NCBI RefSeq assembly: GCF_036850765.1
Contig: NC_089495.1
Location: forward strand, 196,123,847-196,187,846
From: Saccopteryx bilineata
Taxonomy: Eukaryota; Chordata; Mammalia; Chiroptera; Emballonuridae
Direction of reading: 5' to 3'
Length of the DNA stretch: 64,000 nt
Under the pieces are notes generated by a model, which was not told the DNA's origin, did no database searches, and was given only the letters and a program-made list of their open reading frames with translations. Shown here in pieces: positions 43,801 through 55,800 of this stretch; position 1 is the first letter of the stretch; each line of letters opens with the position of its first letter. A program made the translations under genes and the position numbers.

Positions 43801-46800
43801 CTGTGCTCAAGCTGGTGAACCCATGCTCAAGCCGGCGACCTCGGGGTTTTGAACCTGGGTCCCCTGCATCCCAGTCTGATGCTCTATCCACTCCGCCACC
43901 ACCTGGTCGGGCTAAAAGTTTTTCAATGAGTCACAAACTCCTACCTCTGGGTCCTCAGCATCAATCTGGTTTAGGTGAATGTCCTCTGTTGTAAGCCACT
44001 GGAAAACAACATCCTGGATTTTAAAACATAAACCAGAATTAAACACTTGGTTATTTGAGAAAGCCGAAGGCAGGAATAAAAAAAATTAAGTCAATACAGA
44101 AAAATTGATAAAGGTAAAAAGAATGCACCAGTGATTCACATGAGGGTAGCCACCCTCCTCTTTGTGAAATCATAAAAACTTAAGTTTTCCTCACTGTAAT
44201 GCCATTTTATGATTGGAAATGTATACTTTATCTTAGGCCACTCTGACCTTTAACCACAAGCCAGGAGTCATTAAAATATGTTCCCAGACCTGGAGCAATC
44301 CCCACCTAATGTGCTAATAACAGTCTGAATTTAAAACAGAATATATACAGATCTCCCCAGAATGTGTCTGGTGACATTCAAACCTCACATGGATGCCACA
44401 GAAATAAACACTTAGGCCCTGGCCGGTTGGCTCAGTGGTAGAGCGTCAGCCTGGCATGCAGAAGTCCCGGGTTCGATTCCCGACCAGGGCACACAAGAGA
44501 AGCGCCCATCTGCTTCTCCACCCCTCCCCCTCTCCTTCCTCTCTGTCTCTTCCCCTCCCGCAGCCGAGGCTCCATTGGAGCAAAGATGGCCCGGGCGCTG
44601 GGGATGGCTCTGTGGCCTCTGCCTCAGGCGCTAGGATGGCTCTGGTCGCAACAGAGCGACGCCCCGGAGGGGCAGAGCATCGCCCCCTGGTGGGGAGAGC
44701 GTCGCCCCCTGGTGGGCGTGCTGGGTGGATCCCGGTCGGGCGCATGCAGGAGTCTGTCTGACTGTCTCTCCCCGTTTCCGGCTTCAGAAAAATACAGAAA
44801 AAAAAACAAAAAAAACCCCACTTTATCTCCCAACACAGTCCTGCAGGCCTCAAGGTCTCCAAGATGAAGGACTTCAATTCATTAATGAAAAAGCTCAGTG
44901 GGCCTGACCAGGCGGTGGTGCAGTGGATAGAGCGTCGGACTGGGATGCAGAGGACCCAAGTTCGAGACCTCGAGGTCACCAGCTTGAGCGCGGGCTCATC
45001 TGGTTTGAGCAAAAGCTCACCAGCTTGGACCCAAGGTCACTGGCTCGAGCAAGGGGTTACTCAATCTGCTGAAGGCCCGCGGTCAAGGCACATAGGAGAA
45101 ATCAATCAATGAGCAACTAAGGTCTCGCAACGAAAAATTGATGATTGATGCTTCTCATCTCTCTCCGTTCCTGTCTGTCTGTCCCTGTCTATCCTTCTCT
45201 CTGACTCTCTCTCTGTCCCTGTAAAAAAAAAAAGCTCAGTGGGAGCTTCGTCCTCTGGCAAGTGAGTCACGGGAGACGCATCAATGTGCAGCTTTGGCAC
45301 ACACGGTCTGTCACCCTTCACAGGTTTCCTTCACACTATTCTGACAAGCAGTGGCCATGCCTGTAACTTCACTCCCCAAGTCAGTCAGTGACCGTCCTAT
45401 CATAACCCCTCCTAAACAGCACTGGTGTCCGCCAGCCCTGCCCCTCATGCACACCTCAATGCCTTCCTTAAGGCCCTCATCCCGTTAGCTGGCTGACTCC
45501 ACCAGCCTCCCAACTGGCTCCAGGCTGCCTCCTCCTTTCTATTTTCTTTTTTTTTTTTTTTTTTTTTTAAGTCTTTATTTATTTATTTATTTCAGAGACA
45601 GAAAGTGAGTCAGAGTGAGGGATAGACAGGGACAGACAGACAGGAACGGAGAGAGATGAGAAGCATCAATCATTAGTTTTCCATTGCGCTTGCAACACCT
45701 TAGTTGTTCATTAATTGCTTTCTCATATGTGCCTTGACCGCGAGTCTTCAGCAGACCGAGTAACTCCTTGTTGGACCCAGCGACCTTGGGTTCAAGCTGG
45801 TAGACTTTTTGCTCAAACCAGATGAGCCCACGCTCAAGCTGGCGACCTTGAGGTCTCGAACCTGGGTCCTCTGCATCCCAGTCCGATGCTCTATCCACTG
45901 CGCCACCGCCTGGTCAGGCCTCCTTTCTATTTTCCATACGCCTGGCAGACAGGTCTTTCTAAAACCCGGGTCTGACAATACCCAAGGCTGCTCAACACCC
46001 TATGAGGGCTCCCCAAAGCTTTTGGCAGAAAGTTAAAGCCCCTGAACTTTATACATGAGCCCCTGACCGGGATCTGTCCCTTACCACTTTCTAGGGTCGC
46101 CTCTCACTCCCAGCTGGCAGGCTTACCAATGCTTTCTGTGCCCCTCTGGGTTTATTCTTGGTCTCTCATGCCGCCTTGTTGTATTACAGAGTGTCAGAGC
46201 AGAGACGACACCGGACTCCACTCCGCCCGGCACAGATGGGCTCTGAACAGCTGGTTTTCGATGAACCAAGAACTTGGGTAGCATTGTTTTAAGTGACATG
46301 GAAATCGCACTTACACACTACACATTAAAGTGATGAAAGAGAAAAGCTTACCATGATTTTGCTGTTTTCTTCTTTATCCAAATATTGGTCACTAAACATG
46401 TGACACGAGCCAAGCACTGCCAGCTTCCCACCTTGGTTCTGTGGATGACAAAGCAGTGTCAGATACTCAAATCCCAAAACACAGGGCATGCTTCCTGGTT
46501 TCCAAACACTGACCAAAATTATGTAAGCAACTGTTTTATATACAAGTAATCACCAATTCTCATCAGAATTTTAACAGTCTGGAAATATCAACTATGACAG
46601 ACAACTGCATCCCAATCTGCTTCTCCTTTTGGACACTTCTATATTATTTGATTTTAACAAAAAACACTGTGAATTGATTCTACAGCATCTTCCCATTGTT
46701 ACCTTATAAATTAAGATCTCGTGACTTTAAAGGAAAAGATAAATCCAAAGATAGTTGAAGACATTTTCAAGTACCAAAAATATTATTTAGTTAACTAAGA

Positions 46801-49800
46801 TCCAAACAGAAAACTAAGCCATGAGCATGAAAAATTCACAGATGAAATAATGGTTAATAAAAAATCTCAATAGGCCCTGGCCGGTTGGCTCAGTGATAGA
46901 GTGTCGGCCTGGTGTGCAGGAGTCCCGGGTTCGATTCCCAGCCAGAGCACACAGGAGAGGTGCCCATCTGCTTCTCCACCCCTCCCCCTCTCCTTCCTCT
47001 CTGTCTCTCTCTTCCCTTCCTGCAGCCAAGGCTCCATTGGAGCAAAGTTGGCCCGAGCGCTGAGGATGGCTCCATGGCCTCTGCCTCAGATGCTAGAATG
47101 GCTCTGATTGCAGCAGAGCGACGCCCCAGATAGGCAGAGCATCACACCCTGGTGGGCATGCTGGGTGGATCCCAGTCGGGCGCATGTGGGAGTCTGTCTG
47201 ACTGTCTCCCCGTTTCCAACTTCAGAAAAATACAAAAAAAAAATCTCAATATTAGTAATTTTAAGCAAATCAAAATAAAATATTTTTACTCATCAGGTTA
47301 ATAAATACTACAAAATGACAAAAACCAGTGTTGGTCAGGTTTCAGTGAGGTATGTTCTTTCACACATTCCTGCTGAAATTGTCAACACGCAACAAAGCAA
47401 TCTGAAATATACAAAAACTATGCACACTGCTTTATATAGTCAGTAATCACAAAAAATTAGAAATAAATCTAAATATTCAACCTTAAAAAATGGTTAAGAA
47501 TAATGAAACTTGCTCCAACTGTTGAATTATGCATTATGAAGGGTTTTCAGTAACAGGGGAAAATGCTTCTGTCATAACATTAGGTTTGAAAAAAAAAAAG
47601 TGTACCGTAAATTGTACAGCTGTCCTAGTTTAAAGCCTGGGGGTAAATAAACATTTAGAAATGAGGCCCAAGCTGGAGTGGAAGAAAATGATCAAAACAT
47701 CAGCCTGCAGCCTCCGGCTAGTACACGGAGGCGTTCTGTTTTTCATCGTTGTACTTTTCAATTTTTCTACAATGAGCATATATTACTTTTATAATAAGAA
47801 AAACATTATAATATTAAAAATACAAAACAAAATCAGTGTTTCTAGCAACATCACATACACGGAAAAGACATAGTTGTAACGCTCTAAGCTAGAGATGTCA
47901 ACAGATACAAATATATAAATTCCATAAACAAATTTTGCAAAATAAACTCATACCACATTAAAGTCAAATGCTTCATAGGAAAAGTAATACTATTACTAGA
48001 CCATAACCACTGAAAATAGATGCTACCAAGAATGAGAAGTGAACTGGGTGGAATTCTCCAGAAAGGGCAAGTGACTGAATGAACTGTGCTATGATCTGAA
48101 TCTATGTATATAAGTAAATACAAGAAGGCACACAAAGGAAATACCTACATCCCACAAAGGAAAATGGGGTTGTGAGAAACTAGAGACATCAATGTCTCTG
48201 GAGAAAAAATGAAAGGTCAACTGATGAATTCTGTGTTGGTGAACAGATGAAGATAAATTCAGCAAAATATGATTTAAAAGGCAGTGGAGGCCCTGGCCAG
48301 TTGGCTCAGCGGTAAAGTGTCGGCCTGGCATGTGAAAGTCCCGGGTTCGATTCCCGGCCAGGGAACACAGGAGAAGCGCCCATCTGCTTCTCCACTCCTC
48401 CCCTCTCCTTCCTCTCTGTCTCTCTCTTCCCCTCTTGCAGCCAAGGCTCCATTGGAGCAAAGCTGGCTTGGGCACTGAAGACGGCTCCATGGCCTCTGCC
48501 TCAGGTGTTAGAATGGCTCCGGTTGCAAAGGAGCAATACCCCACCCAGATGGGCAGGGCATCACTCCCTGGTGGGCTTGCCAGGTGAATCCCAGTCAAGC
48601 ACATGTGGGAGTCTGTCTCTATGCCTCCTTGCTTTTCATTTCAGAAAAAGAAAAAAAAAAGCAGTGGAAAAGTTCAGTCATAATGAGGAGGGTGCCTGAC
48701 CAGGCAGTGGCAGAGTGGATAGAGTGTCGGACTGGGATACGGAGGACCCAGGTTCAAGACCCAAGGTTGCCAGCTTGAGCGCGGGGCTCATCTGGTTTGA
48801 GCAAAGCTCATCAGCTTGGTTGCTGGCTCGAGCAAGGGGTTACTCGGTCTGCTGTAGCCCTACAGTCAAGGCACATATGAGAAAGCAATCAATGAACAAC
48901 TAAGGTGTCACAACGAAAAACTAAGGATTGATGCTTCTTATCTCTCTCCATTCCTGTCTGTCTGTCCCTATCTATCCCTCTCTCTGACTCTCTGTCTCTG
49001 GAAAAAAAAAAATGAGGAGAGCTGTGTCCTCTGGGACTACCAGTTCCCACATTTTGGGAGGGTTCCCAGGATGAGTGCTGGCCAAGCAGTCTTCTGATAT
49101 GTTTTCCTGGGATAAACTAAAATAACAGCAACACAATTTTGTGCATTCTTTAAAAATTTTTTTTATTTTTTTATTTTTTTAGTGATAGAGACAGAGAGAC
49201 AAAGAGAGGGACAGATAGGGACAGATAGAAAGGGAGAGAGATGAAAAGCATCAATTCTTTGTTGTGGCACCTTATTGTTCATTGATTGCTTTCTCTTATG
49301 TGCCTTGACCTGGGGGCTACAGCAGACCGAGTGACCCCTTACTCAAGCCAGCGACCTCTGGGCTCAAGCCAGCAACCATGGGGTCATATCTATGATCCCA
49401 TGCTCAAGCCAGCGACCCTGCGCTCAAGCTAGAGGAGCCCACACTCAAGCTGGCGACCTTGGGGTTTCAAACCTGGGTCCTCTGCATCACACTCTGACGT
49501 TCTATCCACTGCGCCACCGCCTGGTCAGGCTAAAATTTATTTTTTAATTGAATTTAATGGAGTGTCACTAGTTAATAAAATTCTATAGGTTTCAGGTGTA
49601 CAGTTCTATAATATAATACATCATCTGTGTATTGTATCGTGTGTTCAGCACCCAAGTCAAGTCTCCTTCCATCGCCATTTATCCCCCTTGACCCTCTTCA
49701 CCTCTCCCGCCCCCTTTCCCTTTGATAATCACCATACTGTGTCTCCGTGAGTTTTTTTCTTTGCTTATTTTCTCCACCTTTTCCACTCAGCCTCTCAAGC

Positions 49801-52800
49801 CCCCTCCCTTCTGACAGCTGTCAGTCTGATCTCTGTATCTATGATTCTATTTCATTTGTTAGTTTATTTCATTCGTTAGAGTCTACATATAAGTGAAGTC
49901 ACTCCCACCCCGCCCCCTTAATTCTATGCAATTTGATGTAGTCTGTCACAGAAAGGATGAAAAGTTATTTTTTTTATTTATTTACTTTTTTAGATTTTAT
50001 TTATTCATTTTTATTAGAGAGAGAGGGGAGAGAGAGAGAGGAAGAGATAAAGAGAGGACAGGGGGAGGAGCAGGAAGCATCAACTCCCATATGTGCCTTG
50101 ACCAGGCAAGCCCAGGGTTTTGAACCGGTGACCTCAGCATTCCAGGTCGAAGTTTTACCCACTGCGCCACCACAGGTCAGGCATGAAAAGTTATTTTAAG
50201 AGTTATATAATGAGGAATCTGCCTGACCTGTGGTGGCGCAGTGGGTAAAGTGTCGACCTGGAAATGTTGAGGTCGCCGGTTCGAAACCCTGGGCTTGCCT
50301 GGTCAAGGCACATATGGGAGTTGATGCTTCCAGCTCCTCCCCCCTTCTCTCTCTCTATCTCTCCTCTCTCTCTCTCTCCCTCTCCTCTCTAAAATAAATA
50401 AAAAATAAATTAAAAAAAAGTTATATAATGAGGAATCTAATGAACAATGTGAACTAAGGAATGGAATAGAGGCAGAGGCGGGGTCAAAGGGACCAGAGGG
50501 AAAGGGGAAGAGAGGATGGGATCAGAGAGGGGAAAGGGATTAGTGAAATTATGTATACATACCACAGGGACAAAGAGAGCAGGACAGTAAATCCTGGAGG
50601 GAGGCGGGGAGGGCGTTGGGGGGAGGGGACATAGGGGTACCAAGGGGAACATGGGGGTGGGGGGAGAGGGAGAGATATTTGATGGGACACTTGAATCTAT
50701 GTAAACACAATAAATTAAAATAAAATAAAGAGTTACAAGTATCCACCTGCTATAGTGGAAAAGGTTTGGATTTAAGATAAGTAAAATATACATAATTGAA
50801 AATCTAATTGGCAGGACTGTTGTGAAGGCCAAGGAGGAAATATATGAAATCCCTGGAAGAAGAGTAAAGCAGTTTTTACATTTCAATAATAAGGAGAACA
50901 TATCCACTCAGAGTAATAAAGGCTGTACCTTGGAGTGAAAGAAAGCCAGAATGGGCCTGTTCAGCGGGAAACAGACGGAGCCCGTGGACAGAACAGCCAC
51001 CGCGGGTTTCATGACACTCAGGGTGGCACCGAAAGGGTACACAAAGGTGAGAGCCCTGTAAGACGTTAAAGAAACACTCCAGGTTTAAAAATAATGAATA
51101 AAAACTATTTGAAGATAATCTCAGTATTTCTTCAGCAATTTATCATCAAACACAAAATTTCCTCTAAAAATAGAGGAAATCTGAGCCTAAATTTATTTGG
51201 GATAACTTGAGTCTAAAGTTTAATAAAGCACTTCAAGAGATAAGAATGTAAATCAACAATTTACAATCATGTGCAAATGAATGTACAGATCATGGGGTAA
51301 GGCCAACCCACATAGGAGGGACTAGGGTTTTACTGAAAGAAAGCTGGAGCTCTGCAAAGGTAGATGTTTGAAGGACGTGCTCTCACAATGAGGAAAAACA
51401 GGAATGTTGACACCAGAAGTTAAGTTAAAGAGTACAGGCCAATGGCCCTGGCCGGTTGGCTCAGCAGTAGAGCGTCGGCCCTGTGTGAGGAAGTCCCAGG
51501 TTTGATTCCTGGCCAGGGCACACAGGAAAAGCAACCATCTGCTTCTCCACCTCTCTCTCTTCCCCTCCCCTCAGGGCTCCACTGGTGCGAGTTGGCTCCC
51601 AGCGCAGAGGATGACTAAATGACTTGCTGAGGATGGCTAAATAACCTCCGCTTTAGGAGCTAGAATGGCTCCAGTGGCAACAGAGCAAGGGCCCCAGATG
51701 GGCAGAGCATCGCCCCCTGGTGGGCTTGCCGAGTGGATTCTGGTTGGGGCATATGTGGGAATCTGTCTCTCTGCCTCCCCTTCTCTCGCTTTAAATAAAT
51801 AAATAATAACTGCAGGCCCAAGAGCAGACCGGCTAGGTCTGAAACTAAGTTCTGACACTTAGTCAAGTGAGTTTGGGTAACTAGCCTCTGCTAACCTGTC
51901 TCTGACCGCAAGGGATTTCTTTGAGGATTAAATGAGGTAATACATGTCAGTCACACAGCAAATGCTTGATAAATGTCAGGTGATATTATTAAAGCAAAAT
52001 ATTATAAATTACCTAAATGTTCTATAATAGGAGATTAGTCAGATAAATTCGGATAAATCCAATATTACCTAGTCATTAAAATTTTTTATATATGAAAAGA
52101 AATCTAGAAGTCTAAATGCCATACTGTTAAGACCAATTACCTTTGGCATAGATTTACAGTGAAAGACATCTATTTTCCTTTTTTAAAATTTTCTTCAGAA
52201 GAATTTTTTTTTTAATATTTCATCCAATTCCTTTAATGTTTGGCTTGTTGAAAAGCTACATTTTTATACCTGCTTCTGCTTTCTTTTTTTTATAGCTAAT
52301 ATTATCTTGTGTTGGTTCCAGGTGTATAACATCGTAGTTACACAATCATATATTTTGAACTGTTCAACTGCTTTTTTGGTGAGAACTACTTTTGTAATCA
52401 AAAGCTCTGCATTTTGAAAAAGAAAACTCTTCACAGTGACAAAGCCGTCATCTCCGGGTGGCCTCAGAACACACTCACTGGGCGTCGTTCCCGCTGCTCT
52501 CCTCAGTGACCCCCGGCACGGCCTTCCCTGCGGCTTGGCTCACTGCCCTCGAAGACAAACAGTAAAATCCAGTGAAGCAACAACTCCATGTTTCTCTCCT
52601 TTCCTCTCTCTCTAAATAGCAAACAATAAATAAAAAAAAAAAAAGAAACCTGCTGGCCCTGGCCGTTTGGCTCAGTGGTAGAGCGTCAGCCTGGCGTGCG
52701 AAGTCCCGGGTTCGATTCCCAGCCAGGGCACACAGGAGAAGCGCCCATCTGCTTCTCCACCCCTCCCCCTCTCCTTCCTCTCTGTCTCTCTCTTCCCCTC

Positions 52801-55800
52801 CCGCAGCCAAGGCTCCATTGGAGCAAAGTTGGCCTGAGGATGGCTTCAAGGCCTCCGCCTCAGGCACTAGAACGGCTCCGATTGCAGTGGAACAACGCCC
52901 CAGGTGGGCAGAGCATTGCCCCCTAGTGGGCATGCTGGGTGGATCCTAGTTGGGCGCATGTGGGAGTCAGTCTGTCTCTTGCTTCCCCGCTTCTCATTTT
53001 AGAAAAATACAGAAAAAAAAAGAAAGAAAAAAGAAACTTGCCCTATTTGTGGGCTTTTCAATTATATGAATCAATAAAATCTCTATTGTTTAATCCCATT
53101 TGACTAGGGATTCCTGTTGCTTGCAACTGAATGTATTCTGACACAAGGGTGAATGTGGAGCAAGGCTTCAAAAGATGGGAGGAATAGCCTGACTAGGCGG
53201 TGGCACAGTGGATAGAGCGTCAGACTGGGATGCAGAAGACCCAGGTTCAAGACCCCGAGGTCACCAGCTTGAGCGTGGGCTCATCTGGTTTTTGAACAAA
53301 AATTCACCAGCTTGGACCCAAGGTTGCTGGCTCAAGCAAGAGGTTACTCGGTCTGCTGAAGGCCCACGGTCAAGGCACATATGAGAAAGCAATCAATGAA
53401 CAACTAAGGTGTCGCAATGCACAACGAAAAACTAATGATTGATGCTTCTCATCTCTCCGTTCCTGTCTGTCTGTCCCTGTCTTTCCCTCACTCTGACTCT
53501 CTCTCTGTCTCTGTAAAAAAAAAAAAAAAAAAAAAGATGGGAGGAATATAAATTCATGGATGAAAAGTAATACAGTTTTTGTTTGTTCTACAATTTTTTT
53601 TACCTTATTTATTCATTTTAGAAAGAAGAGAGAAAGACAGAGAAGCGAGGGGAAGAGCAGGAAGCATCAACTCCAATATGTACCTTGACCAGACAAGCCC
53701 AGGGTTTCAAACCTGTGACCTCAGCATTATCCACTGCGCCACCACAGGTCAGGCATGGTAAAGTAAGTTGTAAGTTATGATACAATAAAATCAAATTTGA
53801 AAAGTGTCAGTGAAATAAAAGTGTGGGAAGAGATGAGGGGAGATTCGTGTAGGAAAGATGAGAGTCGTTTATAAAGACATTTCTACTTTCAACATGCTTA
53901 CCTATTCAAGACTCCATTGGAAACTAAAGCTTCTTTAGGATGAAAATACTTGTAATAAACATTTCTAACCACAGCATCTTTAAGGGGAAAAGAAAGGAAG
54001 GCATATTTTAGATTAGAAGTGAGTTTGAGCCCTGGCCGGTTGGCTCAGCGGTAGAGCGTCGGCCTAGCGTGCGGAGGACCCGGGTTCGATTCCCGGCCAG
54101 GGCACACAGGAGAAGCGCCCATTTGCTTCTCCACCCCTCCGCCGCGCTTTCCTCTCTGTCTCTCTCTTCCCCTCCCGCAGCCAAGGCTCCATTGGAGCAA
54201 AGATGGCCCGGGCGCTGGGGATGGCTCTGTGGCCTCTGCCCCAGGCGCTAGAGTGGCTCTGGTCGCAACATGGCGACGCCCAGGATGGGCAGAGCATCGC
54301 CCCCTGGTGGGCAGAGCGTAGCCCCTGGTGGGCGTGCCAGGTGGATCCCGGTCGGTCGGGCGCATGCGGGAGTCTGTCAGACTGTCTCTCCCTATTTCCA
54401 GCTTCAGAAAAATGAAAAGAAAAAAAAAAAGAAGTGAGTTTGATATTAGAGACACTGACAACTCTGACCTGAAAGGAACCCTGGTGCTCTGTTCCAATCC
54501 TTCCCACTTTATAAACAGGAGCCTAGGCCTAGGGCAGGGGTCGGGAACCTCTTTGGCTGAGAGAGCCATGAACGCCACATATTTTAAAATGTAATCCCGT
54601 GAGAGCCATACAACGACCCGTGTACGTTACGCATTATCCAATAAAAATCTGGTGTTGTCCCGGAGGACAGCTGTGATTGGCTCCAGCCACCCTCTACCAT
54701 GAACATAAGCGGTAGGAAATGAATGGATTGTAATACATGAGAATGTTTTATATTTTTAATGTTATTATTTTTTTTATTAAAGATTTGTCTGCGAGCCAGA
54801 TGCAGCCATCAAAAGAGCCACATCTAGCTCGCGAGCCATAGGTTCCCGACACCTGGCCTAGGGGGTTCAGACTCCAGTGAGGCCAGAATGCTGGACCATG
54901 TACCCTTACAGCATTTCCATAGGACTCTTAGGCCCAGAGGGCTATAATACAAATAATAAATAGGAAATTAACTGCCTCTATTAAATTAATAATAATAATA
55001 ATTACCATTATTAACCATGATTCCATATTCTTCTAGGAGAAAGTTAATATTGGTGTCAAATCTGGACTCCCCACCCTCTCCCAGCATCATAAGGATATCT
55101 CCACCGCCGTCGAGGTATCTCTTCAGGACCTCAAACTACGCAAAGGAAAAAAAAACAATCTATGAATAGATTCGAAACACTTTTGTCCAAAATAACTACG
55201 AATCAGACCATAACTACCTGAAAAATAAACACTTCAAATCTATAAGGCACTTCACTATAAATATGTATAAGATACTATACAATTTACTCTCTATGTAGGA
55301 TTCTAAGCTTGTCTTTAAATCTAAAGCTCCAAAATACTCAAACAAAACTGATACTTTCCAAGTTCACTATCTAGACAGCAAACCGAAAGTGGAACACTAT
55401 TAACTAAAGGAAGCTCACCAATCTCCTGCATTCAGCAGCAGCCCTGGTCTAGCGGATGCCAATTATACCTACCCTCTCCTGACAGCCAAAAACGTCTCCA
55501 GACACTGCCAAGTGTCCCCAGGCACTGGTCTCTGACCCTCTCTGGATGCTCTCCCTTTCCTGAAGCTTCCTGTTCCTTGACAAAGACCTGTCACTTCTCT
55601 GTCTTCCGTAGGTGGTGAAGGGAGGTGGAAGAGGGGAGAAACTACATTGGAGATAGGCTAAAGCCGAACAAGTAATAAAGCATTCCTTTGCAGGCCACTA
55701 CCAGCTGTGTAAACACTTCCCTCAGAGTCTCACTGGGTAAGGTAGCTGGTCACCTCCACATCCCTGATGGTAATTCCTACTCCTCTCCATTCACCCGATC

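Noticed and set aside
33730..43870. Repeated CTCAAGCCAGCGACC units that might suggest a CRISPR-like or satellite array
   Set aside because: They are internal repeats of SINE-B copies. Spacing is irregular and limited to each SINE.
50437..50907. 156-codon minus-strand frame rich in proline and hydrophobic residues
   Set aside because: Reverse complement of the purine-rich L1 3' end; not a membrane protein gene.
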